Assembly (NCBI GenBank): GCA_013697825.1 | Contig: JACCWD010000058.1 | Coordinates: forward strand, 1-51,357 | Direction of reading: 5' to 3' | From: Rubrobacter sp. | GTDB lineage: Bacteria; Actinomycetota; Rubrobacteria; Rubrobacterales; Rubrobacteraceae | Length of the DNA stretch: 51,357 bases | The notes under the pieces: model-generated | Database searches by the model: none | Seen by the model: only the letters and a program-made list of their open reading frames with translations | What the model was told of the DNA's origin: nothing | Position numbers and translations under genes: made by a program | In this document: piece by piece, positions 23,843-32,999 of the stretch | How the letters are laid out: every line of letters starts with the position of its first letter | Position numbering within the stretch: position 1 is the stretch's first letter

Positions 23843-26167
23843 TCACCCCCTCGGGGGATCTTCCGGCGCCGCTTCGGACTCCCCCCCGCCCCACTCGAAG
23901 ATCGAGGCGAGGTCCATGTCCGTCGCCACCACCGAGCGGCTCTTCGAACCCTCGTACGGCCCCACGACGCCCTTGCGCTCCAAAGCGTCTATGATCCTCC
24001 CCGCCCGCGAATACCCCACGCGGAAGCGCCTCTGGACCGCGCTCACGCTCGCCTGCTGCGTGGAAACCACGAAACTCGCCGCCTCCGGGAGCAATTCGTC
24101 CTCCGGCTCCCCGGTCTCCTCCTTCTCGTTCTTCGGCTCGACGACCTCCTCGATGAACTCGGGCGCCACCTTGCCCTTGCTCGCCTCCACCGTCGCGTCC
24201 ACGATCTTCTCGACCTCGTCCTCCGCGATGTACGCGCCTTGCACACGCGAAGGACGCGACGCCGACACCGGCTTGAAGAGCATGTCCCCCATCCCGAGGA
24301 GCGCCTCCGCCCCCGGAGTGTCGAGAATCACCCGCGAATCCACCTGGCTGGAGACCGCGAACGCGATCCGGCTCGGCACGTTCGCCTTGATCATGCCCGT
24401 TATTACGTCCACACTCGGACGTTGGGTGGCTACGACAAGATGTATCCCGACCGCCCGAGCCTTCTGCGCGATCCGGATGACCGCGTCCTCCACCTTCGAG
24501 GCCGCCGTCATCATGAGGTCGGCGAGCTCGTCTATGACGATGACGACATAAGGCATCGGCGTATCGGCGCGGGCGTTGTACCCGTCGAGCGACCGGACGC
24601 CCTCCTTCTCGAGAACCTCATACCGCCGCTCCATCTCCGAGACCGCCCACGCGAGCGCGTTCGCCGCCTTCTTCACATCCGTGACGACCGGGGTTATGAG
24701 GTGCGGTATCCGGGCGAACGGAGCCATCTCGACCCGCTTCGGGTCTATGAGGACCATCTTCACCTGCCGGGGGTCGGTCGTGAGAAGGAGAGACGTTAAG
24801 AGCGCATTGAGCATCACGCTCTTCCCGCTCCCCGTCGTCCCCGCCACGAGGAGGTGCGGCATCTCCGCCAGATTCAGGAACACCGCCCGCCCGGAGATGT
24901 CCTTCCCGAGTCCGACCGGGAGCGCCCAGTCCTCGGCCTCCGGATAGTCCTCGAAGATGTCGCCGAGCGTCACCTTCGCCGGGCGGGTGTTCGGGACCTC
25001 GACCCCGACCGCGCTCTTGCCCGGTATCGGCGCGAGGATGCGAACCTCCGTGGCGGCGAGCGCGTACGCTATGTCCTGCTGCAAATTGCTGACCCGCGAA
25101 ACTTTCACCCCGCTCCCGAGCCGAAGCTCGTAGCGCGTAACCCGAGGCCCGACGACCGCCCGGACGACCGTCGCCTCGACTCCGAGGTCGGCGAGGGCCT
25201 GCGTGAGGCGCCGACTCGTCTCCCCCGCGTCGTGCTCGGGAGGCCCGCCCCCCATGCTGAGAAGCGAGAACGGCGGCGGCGTGTACTCGCCCGACACGAC
25301 GGCTTCGCGCCGCTCGGGAAGCCCCCCGCCGCCCTCGCGCTTCTTCGGCAAAACGACCTCGAATTCGTCCTCGGCGGACGACGGCTCCGCCGGAGCCTCC
25401 GGCTCGCCCGAGCCGTTCTCCGAGGCGGCGAGGCCGCCCTCGAGCTCGGCGTAAAGGCCATCCACGTTTTGCGGATCCCGGGCCGACTCCCGCCGGGACT
25501 TCCGGGAAGGCTTCCCTTCCTTCCCCGCCTCGATCCGGGCCTTCCCCCTCGCCTCGCGCCTCTCTCCGAGAGCCTCCCCGGCGGAGTCTAGGCCGCCCTT
25601 CAAAGACTCGAAGGCGGCGGCGAACGTGACCCCCGTGAGGAGCGAGAGCCCGACGGCGTAAAGCAGCGCGACCGCGATGGCCGCCCCGATGAACCCCGCG
25701 ACGAAATACACCGCCCCGTAGATTCCGCTCCCGGCGACGCCCCCCGCCTGCACGTAAAGCTCCCTCGCGAAAAGCCCGTCCTCCGGGAGCCTCGCGGCGA
25801 GCGTCGTCGCGACCCCGAGGAAGACGAGGGACGCGCCGAAAACCCGCCCCGCCGGGAGCCTGCCGAGGAGGAGCAAAACCCCCGCGACCGCGGCGAGCGG
25901 CGCGAGCGCGAGCCCCGCCGCCCCGAACAAATGCGTCAGCGCGAAACGCCCCGCGTCCCCGAGGAAAGCCCCGGCCCCCGTGGCGAACGCCGCCGTCAGG
26001 AAAAGCCCGGCGGCGAGAAGGAATATCCCGAAAAACTCCCGCGGCACACCGTCCGTGAAAACACTTCGGAGGGAGGCGGAAACCCCGCCTCCCCCCTTCC
26101 TTCCGCTCCTCTTCGCGCCCGAAGCCCCCTTGCGGGGCTTCGACGGCGCACGTTTCTTCGTAGCCAT
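23843..26167 (-). CDS. ftsK: DNA translocase FtsK/SpoIIIE
   Basis: Septal DNA pump. The 774-residue protein has a basic N-terminus, four transmembrane helices (about residues 45-185), an acidic linker, and the motor: APIPGKSAVGVEVPN, Walker A AGTTGSGKSVMLNALL, Walker B MVLIDPKRVE and VIVIDELADLMM, plus the C-terminal gamma winged helix (VQRRFRVGYSRAGRIIDALERKG) that reads KOPS/SRS sites. ATG start lies 6 nt after TAGACT, with no Shine-Dalgarno. Confidence 0.95.
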   Translation of the reverse strand: MATKKRAPSKPRKGASGAKRSGRKGGGGVSASLRSVFTDGVPREFFGIFLLAAGLFLTAAFATGAGAFLGDAGRFALTHLFGAAGLALAPLAAVAGVLLLLGRLPAGRVFGASLVFLGVATTLAARLPEDGLFARELYVQAGGVAGSGIYGAVYFVAGFIGAAIAVALLYAVGLSLLTGVTFAAAFESLKGGLDSAGEALGERREARGKARIEAGKEGKPSRKSRRESARDPQNVDGLYAELEGGLAASENGSGEPEAPAEPSSAEDEFEVVLPKKREGGGGLPERREAVVSGEYTPPPFSLLSMGGGPPEHDAGETSRRLTQALADLGVEATVVRAVVGPRVTRYELRLGSGVKVSRVSNLQQDIAYALAATEVRILAPIPGKSAVGVEVPNTRPAKVTLGDIFEDYPEAEDWALPVGLGKDISGRAVFLNLAEMPHLLVAGTTGSGKSVMLNALLTSLLLTTDPRQVKMVLIDPKRVEMAPFARIPHLITPVVTDVKKAANALAWAVSEMERRYEVLEKEGVRSLDGYNARADTPMPYVVIVIDELADLMMTAASKVEDAVIRIAQKARAVGIHLVVATQRPSVDVITGMIKANVPSRIAFAVSSQVDSRVILDTPGAEALLGMGDMLFKPVSASRPSRVQGAYIAEDEVEKIVDATVEASKGKVAPEFIEEVVEPKNEKEETGEPEDELLPEAASFVVSTQQASVSAVQRRFRVGYSRAGRIIDALERKGVVGPYEGSKSRSVVATDMDLASIFEWGGGESEAAPEDPPRG

Positions 26168-26173
26168 GCCGCT

Positions 26174-26179
26174 AGTCTA
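26174..26179 (-). promoter_or_regulatory. -10 element for a leaderless ftsK transcript
   Basis: TAGACT on the minus strand ends 6 nt before the ftsK ATG; no ribosome-binding site is present between them. Weaker match than the TATAAT/TATACT cases. Confidence 0.4.
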
Positions 26180-26233
26180 ACGCATAAGCCTTCACCTTAG
26201 AATCAACCGCAACATATAGCGTTCAACTTAACC

Positions 26234-27895
26234 TTAAACCTCGACAATTAGCGGAAGGATGATCGGGCGCTTCCGCGTCTTCTGCGAGAGGAAGCTCGAA
26301 AGATCGCGCCGGATCTCGTTCTTGAGCTGCCCCCAGTCCGTCACATTCCGTTTAGCCGTCCTTTGGAGGGTCTTCGTCACGAGATCCACCGAGCCATCCA
26401 TGAGGCCGTTCGCCGTCTGGGGGTCCATGAAGCCCCGCGAGATGACGTCCGGCGCGCCGAGGAGGGCGCCCGTCTGCGCGTCTATGCGGGCTATGACGAC
26501 GAACATCCCGTCCTCGGAGAGTTGCTGGCGCTCGCGCATGATCGAGTCCGAGTTGTCGGCGAGGCCTCCGCCGTCCACGAGGAACATACCGGCGGTCACG
26601 TTGTCGAGGCGCTTCGCCTTCTCGCCCTTGAACTCCATGACGGCGCCGTTCTCGAGGATGAAGATGTTGTCGGAGGAGATGCCCATGCTCATCGCCGTTT
26701 CGGCGTGGTGCTTGAGCATCCGGAACTCGCCGTGGACGGGGACGAGGTATTGCGGCTTGAGGAGCGAGAGGACGAGCTTTTGCTCCTCCTGCGCGGCGTG
26801 GCCGGAGACGTGGACTGGGACGAGCGGGCTGTACATGACGTCCGCGCCCTTCTTCATGAGGTTGTCTATAGTCCGGGAGACGCCCCGCTCGTTGCCGGGG
26901 ATCGGATGCGCGGCTATGACCACGGTGTCGCCCTCGCCGACCTCGATGGAGCGGTGGGTTCCGGCGGCGATGCGCGAGAGGGCGGCGAGCGGCTCCCCCT
27001 GCGATCCCGTCGTCATCACCACGAGATCCTTGTCGGGAACCTTGCCAACGTCCCGGTCCTCCACGATCATGGACGCCGGAAGGTCGAGGTAGCCAAGCTC
27101 GCGAGCGATGCCGATATTGCGAACCATCGAGCGTCCCGAAATCCCGATGAGCCTGTCGTGCCTCTTCGCCGCCTCCACGACTTGCTGGACGCGGTGGAGG
27201 TGCGAGGCGAACGACGCGACGATGATGCGCCCCTTCGCATGGTCGAAGACCTTGTTCAAAGTCTCCCCGACCGTCCGCTCCGAGGGAATATACCCCGTCC
27301 TCTCGCTGTTCGTCGAGTCCCCGAAATACGCCAAAACACCCTCGTTGCCGAGTTCGGCGAGGCGTCCGAGATCCATCGGCGGCCCTTCGATGGGCGTGAA
27401 GTCCACCTTATAGTCGCCGGAGAACACTATGAGTCCCGCGTTCGTGCGGAGCGCGATCGCCGCCGCCCCCGGAATCGAGTGGTTCACGTGGATGAACTCG
27501 ATGTTGAAGCCGCCCCGGTCGAAGCGGTCGCCGTCGTTCACCTCGCGGAGATCGGCGTTTTTAATGCCGAATTCCTGCAATTTGCTCCGGATGATGCCGA
27601 GTGTGATCCTCGTCCCGTAAACCGGAACATTGAACTCGCGAAGCACATAAGGGATCGCCCCGACGTGGTCTTCGTGGCCGTGCGTGACGACGATGCCCCG
27701 GAGTTCGGCGGCGTGCTCGCGCAGGAAAGTGAAGTCCGGAAGGACGATGTCGATGCCGGGCATCTCCTCGTCCGCGAAAGCCATGCCGCAGTCCACGAGG
27801 ATCATGCCGCTCCCCTGGCGCACGGCGGTCATATTCTTGCCGATCTCCCCGAGACCACCGAGAGGGACGACCTGCAAAGTATTTTGATCTAACAA
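26234..27895 (-). CDS. rnj: Ribonuclease J
   Basis: Metallo-beta-lactamase/beta-CASP ribonuclease with 5'-exo and endo activity in RNA decay and rRNA maturation. 553 residues, family length. The zinc motif HGHEDH is at His72-His77; IFSGDYKVD-like and beta-CASP motifs (GISGRSMVRN, VMTTGSQGEPLAALSR, HVSGHAAQEEQK) follow. TTG start at 27895; AAGGAGGT lies 12 nt upstream, a slightly long spacing. A heptamer fold-back element separates it from the M16 peptidase gene. Confidence 0.95.
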   Translation of the reverse strand: MLDQNTLQVVPLGGLGEIGKNMTAVRQGSGMILVDCGMAFADEEMPGIDIVLPDFTFLREHAAELRGIVVTHGHEDHVGAIPYVLREFNVPVYGTRITLGIIRSKLQEFGIKNADLREVNDGDRFDRGGFNIEFIHVNHSIPGAAAIALRTNAGLIVFSGDYKVDFTPIEGPPMDLGRLAELGNEGVLAYFGDSTNSERTGYIPSERTVGETLNKVFDHAKGRIIVASFASHLHRVQQVVEAAKRHDRLIGISGRSMVRNIGIARELGYLDLPASMIVEDRDVGKVPDKDLVVMTTGSQGEPLAALSRIAAGTHRSIEVGEGDTVVIAAHPIPGNERGVSRTIDNLMKKGADVMYSPLVPVHVSGHAAQEEQKLVLSLLKPQYLVPVHGEFRMLKHHAETAMSMGISSDNIFILENGAVMEFKGEKAKRLDNVTAGMFLVDGGGLADNSDSIMRERQQLSEDGMFVVIARIDAQTGALLGAPDVISRGFMDPQTANGLMDGSVDLVTKTLQRTAKRNVTDWGQLKNEIRRDLSSFLSQKTRKRPIILPLIVEV

Positions 27896-27918
27896 AGTAT
27901 GTGGATACCTCCTTTTGG

Positions 27919-27991
27919 AGGCTTCAGGTATCAGGTCTCAGGCACCAGGTTTTTGCTTTTCCTGAAGCCTGAGACCTGAAGCCTGAAGCCT
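27919..27991. repeat. Heptamer fold-back element (CTTCAGG family)
   Basis: Plus strand: CTTCAGG, TATCAGG, TCTCAGG, CACCAGG in tandem, an A/T-rich loop, then CCTGAAG, CCTGAGA, CCTGAAG, CCTGAAG. The outer 25-nt arms (27919-27943 and 27967-27991) pair with two mismatches. The right arm ends inside the stop codon of the M16 gene. Confidence 0.85.
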
Positions 27992-29252
27992 AGCTTGCGT
28001 TCAGGTACTTCCCGAGGTCGAGCTCCTTTGGCCCGACCGCCGAGAGGTACATGTTTTCTAGTTTTAGATGCTTTTTCGCCAGGCGCAGTATGTCCTCGGC
28101 GGTTACGGCCTCTATGCGCTCGGAGATTTCCTCCGGCGTTAGAAGCTCGGTGCCGTTCATGGTGCTTCGGCCTATGCGGTTCATCCTCGCCGCCGTGCTC
28201 TCGAGCGCGAGGAGCGTGGAGCTTTTCAGTTGCTGCTTCGTCCGGTCGAGCTCTTCGTCGGTGATCGTGTACTCTTGAATTTTTCCGACTTGCTCGATCA
28301 TGACCTTGACGGCCTCCTCGACGTTGCCCGTCGTGGATCCGACATACATCTTCGACGCTCCGGTGTCGGAATAACCTTGATGGTACGAGAAGACGGCGTA
28401 GGCAAGGCCGCGCTTCTCGCGGACTTCCTGAAAGAGGCGGCTCGACATGCCGCCGCCGAGTACGTTGTTGAGCGACGCCATCGCGTAGCGATCCTCGCTC
28501 TTCGCCGGAATGCCGAGCGAGCCGATGGAGACGTGGTACTGCTCGGTCTCCTTGAATTTATAGAAGAAGCGGCTGTCCGGCGTTCCGGGGTTCGCGTTCC
28601 TCTCGAACGGCTCGCCAGCCGGGAGGTTCGCCAGCTTCTCGCCAACTATCTTCTCGAACTCGTCCGGGTCGAGCTTGCCCGCTCCCACGACGAAGACGTT
28701 GGCCGCGTTGTATGTCTTCGCGTGGAAGTTTTTGAGTGTGTCGTGATCCACGCCTCGGACGGTCTCGGCGGAGCCGATTATCGGGCGTCCGAGGGTGTCG
28801 TTGTGGAAGATGAGCGACGAGAGGTTCTCGTCGGCCATTTGGTCGGGGCGGTCTTCGTACATCCCGATCTCCTCGACGATGACCTCGCGCTCCCGCTCAA
28901 GGTCGGCGAGCGTCGGGTTGAGAACCATGTCGCTCATTATGTCGAGGGCGCGTTCGAGATGCTCGGGGAGGAACCGGGCGTAAAGCACCGTGTATTCTTC
29001 TCCGGTTGCGGCGTTTTCCTGCGCGCCGATTGACTCGAAGGCTTCGGCGACTTTGAGAGCGTTCATGCTCGGGGTGCCTTTGAAGAGCATGTGCTCCATG
29101 AGGTGCGAGATGCCCGCGACGTTCGCTTGCTCGTCGCGGCTCCCGGCGCGGATCCAAACCCCAAGTGCCACGCTCGTGGACTCGGCGAGCGGCTCCGAGA
29201 ATACTCGCAAGCCGCCGGGGAACTCTTTCTTTCGGATGTTATTTTCAGGCAT
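27990..29252 (-). CDS. M16-family zinc peptidase (insulinase/PepR-like)
   Basis: 420 residues with the inverted zinc motif HXXEH (His50 to His54 in HLMEHMLFKGT) and the downstream acidic ligand region VIVEEIGMYEDRPDQ; the second half (residues about 230-420) is the inactive-domain repeat. Family members near pnp are often called processing protease (YmxG type in Bacillus). ATG with AGGAG 6 nt upstream. Precise substrate unknown. Confidence 0.9.
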   Translation of the reverse strand: MPENNIRKKEFPGGLRVFSEPLAESTSVALGVWIRAGSRDEQANVAGISHLMEHMLFKGTPSMNALKVAEAFESIGAQENAATGEEYTVLYARFLPEHLERALDIMSDMVLNPTLADLEREREVIVEEIGMYEDRPDQMADENLSSLIFHNDTLGRPIIGSAETVRGVDHDTLKNFHAKTYNAANVFVVGAGKLDPDEFEKIVGEKLANLPAGEPFERNANPGTPDSRFFYKFKETEQYHVSIGSLGIPAKSEDRYAMASLNNVLGGGMSSRLFQEVREKRGLAYAVFSYHQGYSDTGASKMYVGSTTGNVEEAVKVMIEQVGKIQEYTITDEELDRTKQQLKSSTLLALESTAARMNRIGRSTMNGTELLTPEEISERIEAVTAEDILRLAKKHLKLENMYLSAVGPKELDLGKYLNAS

Positions 29253-29302
29253 TTGTTACTCCTTATACCGACGTTGCTTTATGGCCCGCCGAGACGGAAA
29301 TG

Positions 29303-29371
29303 CGGCGATGCCGGAAGCGGCGAATGGGGAAAACCATCCGCCGCTCGCGCTTCGCTTTCCGGCATCCGCCG
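29303..29371. repeat. Imperfect long hairpin between pnp and the M16 gene
   Basis: CGGCGATGCCGGAA (29303-29316) pairs with TTCCGGCATCCGCCG (29357-29371) apart from one bulge, and pairing continues imperfectly outward. It lies just 3' of pnp on the minus strand. It may be a transcript-end or decay-protecting hairpin; no T tract follows. Confidence 0.6.
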
Positions 29372-29393
29372 TGTCCGTTCGCCGGGCTTCGGG

Positions 29394-31460
29394 CTAGTCT
29401 TCCAGCCTCTCGAGCGATATCTTGCCCTGCTTGTCCATTTCGAGGACGCGGACCTTCACCTTGTCGCCCTCGGTGACGACATCCTCGACCCGCTCGACAC
29501 GCTCCTTGCCCGGAGCGAGGCGGCTTATGTGGAGGAGGCCGTCGCGTCCCGGCGTAAGCTCCACGAAGGCGCCGAAGTTCGTCGTCTTCACGACCTTGCC
29601 GGTGTATATCTCCCCCGACTCGATGTCCTTCGTCATGTTGTGGATCGTCGCTAAGGCGCTCTTGACCGAGACGCCGTCGAGGCCCGAGACGTATACGACG
29701 CCGTCGTCCTCTATCGAGATCGAGACCCCGTACTCGTCCTGCATCCCGTTTATCGTCTTCCCGCCAGGCCCGATGACGAGGCCAATCTTATCCTTCGGAA
29801 TCGTGAGCGCCTCGACGCGGGGGGCATAGTCCGAAGTCTCCGGGCGCGGGTCGGCGATGGTCGCCTTCATGATGTCGAGGATGTGGAGGCGGCCCGTCTT
29901 CGCCTGTCCGAGCGCCTCTTTGAGAAGCTCCGCAGACACTCCGGTGATCTTCATGTCCATCTGGAGCGCGGTGATGCCGTCGCGGGTCCCGGCGACTTTG
30001 AAGTCCATGTCGCCCATGTGGTCTTCGAGACCTTGTATGTCCGAGAGGATGACGTAGTCGTCGCCTTCTTTGACGAGGCCCATCGCGACTCCCGCGACCG
30101 GAGCCTTTATGGGAACTCCGCCGTCCATCAGCGAGAGCGTCGAGCCGCACACGCTCGCCATCGAGGACGAGCCGTTCGACTCGAGGACCTCGGAGATTAT
30201 GCGGATCGCGTACGGAAACTCCTCCTCGCCCGGAATGACCGGGAGAAGCGCCCGCTCGGCGAGAGCGCCGTGGCCGATCTCACGCCGCTTCGGGCCGCGC
30301 AGAAAAGCCGTCTCGCCCGTGGAGTACGGCGGGAAGTTGTAATGGTGCATGTACCGCTTCGTCACGGCGGGCTCCAAAGTATCGAGCCTTTGCTTCAGAC
30401 CGAGATCCGCCAAAGACAGCGACGAGAGAACCTGCGTCTCGCCTCGGGAGAAAAGCCCCGTCCCGTGGACGCGGGGAAGAAAGCCGACCTCGGCCTCGAT
30501 CGGGCGTATCTCGTCGAGGGCGCGGAGGTCGGTCCGCTTCCGGTCGTTCACGTACAAATCACGGAAGGCTTCTTTTTCGAGCTTCGAGAAGGCTTCCTTT
30601 ATCTGCGCTATCTCGCCCTCGTCCTCGCGGCCTTCGAGAATTTGCTCCTCGATCGCTTCGAGGTCGTCGTAGCGGGCGCGGCGGTCGGTGTTCACGATGC
30701 CGTCTTTTATGGCCGAATAATGCTCGGAGCGGATCTGCGCGAGGAACGGGTTCTCCTCCGGAGCCTCGATTTCCTGCTTCGGTTTACCATGCTCGGCGGC
30801 CCACTTCTCGATGGCCTCGGCCTGGGTTTGAACGACCGTTTGCGCGAGCTGGAGGGCGTCAACCATGACGTCTTCCGTAACCTCGTTCGCCCCGGCCTCG
30901 ACCATCGTGATGGCCTCTTTCGTCCCAGCGACGACGAGGTCGAGATCGCTCTCCTCGATCTGCGCGTACGTCGGGTTGAGAATGAAGCTCCCGTCCTCCG
31001 GGCCGCGCCCGACGCGAACCGCGCCGATCGGGCCGTCGAACGGAAGATCCGAAAGCGAGAGCGCCGCCGACGCCCCGACCATGCTCACCACGTCATACGG
31101 CATTTCCTGGTCGGCGACGAGGACGGTCCCGATAACCTGTATTTCATTCCGGTAATTCTTCGGGAAGAGTGGGCGGAGGGGGCGGTCCGTGAGTCGGGCG
31201 GTAAGGATTGCCCGGTCTGAGGGTCGTCCCTCGCGCTTGAGGAAGCCGCCGGGGATTTTGCCCGCGGACGGCATTCTTTCTTCGATGTCCACGGAGAGTG
31301 GCAGGAAGCTCACACCGGGGCGCGGCCTTTTCGAGCGGCCGGCGGTGGACAGGATCATGGTGTCGCCGAGGCGGGTCGTGACAGAGCCGCCGGCTTGCTT
31401 AGCCAGCTTCCCGGTCTCGAGTACCAGCGAACGGTCGCCTACTAGGATCTCTAAACGCAT
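29394..31460 (-). CDS. pnp: Polyribonucleotide nucleotidyltransferase
   Basis: 3'-to-5' phosphorolytic exonuclease of RNA decay. 688 residues: two RNase PH domains (RTDRPLRPLFPKNYRNE; FPPYSTGETAFLRGPKRREIGHGALAERAL), KH domain (IGLVIGPGGKTINGMQDEYG) and C-terminal S1 domain (GEIYTGKVVKTTNFGAFVEL). ATG with GAGGAG 9 nt upstream; rpsO lies 36 bp before it, the classical rpsO-pnp order. Confidence 0.97.
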   Translation of the reverse strand: MRLEILVGDRSLVLETGKLAKQAGGSVTTRLGDTMILSTAGRSKRPRPGVSFLPLSVDIEERMPSAGKIPGGFLKREGRPSDRAILTARLTDRPLRPLFPKNYRNEIQVIGTVLVADQEMPYDVVSMVGASAALSLSDLPFDGPIGAVRVGRGPEDGSFILNPTYAQIEESDLDLVVAGTKEAITMVEAGANEVTEDVMVDALQLAQTVVQTQAEAIEKWAAEHGKPKQEIEAPEENPFLAQIRSEHYSAIKDGIVNTDRRARYDDLEAIEEQILEGREDEGEIAQIKEAFSKLEKEAFRDLYVNDRKRTDLRALDEIRPIEAEVGFLPRVHGTGLFSRGETQVLSSLSLADLGLKQRLDTLEPAVTKRYMHHYNFPPYSTGETAFLRGPKRREIGHGALAERALLPVIPGEEEFPYAIRIISEVLESNGSSSMASVCGSTLSLMDGGVPIKAPVAGVAMGLVKEGDDYVILSDIQGLEDHMGDMDFKVAGTRDGITALQMDMKITGVSAELLKEALGQAKTGRLHILDIMKATIADPRPETSDYAPRVEALTIPKDKIGLVIGPGGKTINGMQDEYGVSISIEDDGVVYVSGLDGVSVKSALATIHNMTKDIESGEIYTGKVVKTTNFGAFVELTPGRDGLLHISRLAPGKERVERVEDVVTEGDKVKVRVLEMDKQGKISLERLED

Positions 31461-31496
31461 ATTCTGTTTCTCCTCTTGCTTCTTTGGTGTCCCGGA

Positions 31497-31763
31497 CTAA
31501 CGACGCAGCCCGAGCTTCGAGATGAGCGAGCGGTAACGCTCGATGTCCTTTTTCTGGACGTACTTCAAAAGCCGCCGCCTCTTGCCGACGAGCTTGAGAA
31601 GCCCCCTCCTCGAATGGTAATCGTGCTTGTGGATCCGCAAATGATCCGTCAAATGCGAGATCCTCTTCGTAAGCACCGCGACTTGCACCTCCGACGAACC
31701 CGTGTCGCCCTCGTGCGCCCGATGCTCCCGGATTATCTCCTCTTTGTTCTCCACAACCGCCAA
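31497..31763 (-). CDS. rpsO: Ribosomal protein S15
   Basis: 88 residues, the normal length, with the helical signature [11 protein letters not shown]-like stretch ([39 protein letters not shown]) that binds the 16S rRNA three-way junction. The start is TTG at 31763 with GAGGAG about 10 nt upstream; a GTG three codons later is possible. Between ribF and pnp. Confidence 0.96.
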   Translation of the reverse strand: MAVVENKEEIIREHRAHEGDTGSSEVQVAVLTKRISHLTDHLRIHKHDYHSRRGLLKLVGKRRRLLKYVQKKDIERYRSLISKLGLRR

Positions 31764-31845
31764 CTTCTTACTTCTCCTCTGTATTCGTCTTCTTGTCTAA
31801 TCGTCTGTTTTCCGACTTATTCAACCCGAGATGCTACCACATGTA

Positions 31846-32754
31846 TCAACTCGTAGCATCCGTTATCCGCCGCGCCTCCTCACCGTCGCGCCCAATCTGC
31901 GAGATGAGTTCATCCACACCGGAAAACTTCTTCTCCCCCCGTATCCTCCGCAAAAACTCCACTTCGATAACCTTCCCATATAAATCCCCGTCGAAGCCCA
32001 AAACATGCGCCTCGACCCGACTCTCCCTCTCCCCGAACGTCGGCGCCACCCCGATGTTCACAGACGACGGCCACCTTTCCCCATCTATCTCGACGAAGCA
32101 AGCGTACACGCCACGCGCCGGAATTAGGATGGAAGGCTCCGGCTCCACGTTCGCGGTCGGGAAGCCTATGGTCCTTCCGCGCTTGTCGCCGACGACGACC
32201 TCGCCGCGCAGAGAGTGCGGCCTCCCGAGGAGCCTCGAAGCCTCCTCGACCCGCCCTTCTCCGAGAAACTCCCGGATGCGCGTCGAGCTTATCTCCTCGC
32301 CGCCGTTCACGCCCCTCACCGGGACACCGAACGCCTCCCCGCCGAATGAACGCATGAGCCATCGAAGGTCTTCGAGGTTTCCCGCCGCCTTGTATCCGAA
32401 CCGGAAATTCTCCCCGACGACGACGACCTCCGCCCCGAGCCTGCCGACGAGGATCTCCTTCACGAACTCCTCGGGGCTTTTCTTCGAGAGTTCTTTGTCG
32501 AATGTGATCACCGCGACCTCGTCCACCCCCGCGCCGAGCAATAATTCGCGCCTCATCTCGACCGTAGTGAGAAGGAGAGGCTCCCCGCCCGGCCTCAAAA
32601 CCATCCTCGGATGGGGATCGAAGGTCGCCGCGACGACCCGCAAATTCCTCTCCCCCCCCTCCTCGATGGCTCGCCCGAGAACCACCTGATGGCCGAGATG
32701 CACGCCGTCGAAGTTCCCGAGCGCGACTACTTTTCCGGGAGTCGGGGAAGTCAA
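31846..32754 (-). CDS. ribF: Bifunctional riboflavin kinase / FAD synthetase
   Basis: Makes FMN and FAD. 302 residues: N-terminal nucleotidyltransferase (ALGNFDGVHLGHQVVL, residues 11-26; SSTRIREFLGEG) and C-terminal flavokinase (GRTIGFPTANVEPE, VNIGVAPTFGERESRVEAHVL). TTG start with GGGAG 6 nt upstream. Downstream of truB, as in many bacteria. Confidence 0.93.
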   Translation of the reverse strand: MTSPTPGKVVALGNFDGVHLGHQVVLGRAIEEGGERNLRVVAATFDPHPRMVLRPGGEPLLLTTVEMRRELLLGAGVDEVAVITFDKELSKKSPEEFVKEILVGRLGAEVVVVGENFRFGYKAAGNLEDLRWLMRSFGGEAFGVPVRGVNGGEEISSTRIREFLGEGRVEEASRLLGRPHSLRGEVVVGDKRGRTIGFPTANVEPEPSILIPARGVYACFVEIDGERWPSSVNIGVAPTFGERESRVEAHVLGFDGDLYGKVIEVEFLRRIRGEKKFSGVDELISQIGRDGEEARRITDATS

Positions 32755-32910
32755 TTACGGCTCCCTCGGCGGGGATGGGGCGGCACGGAAGAGCGCCCCG
32801 CTCCCATGCAAAGACGACCCGGCGGATCTTCTCCGCCACGATGCCGGAAACACCCGCCCCTCATTCGGATGCGCCTCCCGCCCTCCGACAGCCTCCGGTG
32901 GACACATCTT

Positions 32911-32940
32911 CGTAGAGACATAGCATGCTGCGTCTCTACG
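32911..32940. repeat. 30-bp REP-like palindrome in the ribF-truB gap
   Basis: CGTAGAGACA-TAGCATGCTG-CGTCTCTACG, palindromic except for two mismatched base pairs around the GCATGC centre. It resembles widespread small palindromic repeats (for example in cyanobacteria). The remaining bases between the two genes (32755-32999) hold GC-rich inverted repeats and no gene. Confidence 0.7.
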
Positions 32941-32999
32941 GAAAGCAGCGAAGATGGAAGGATTCCCGCGTCCCATCCAGACAAGGAAACCATTCCCCC

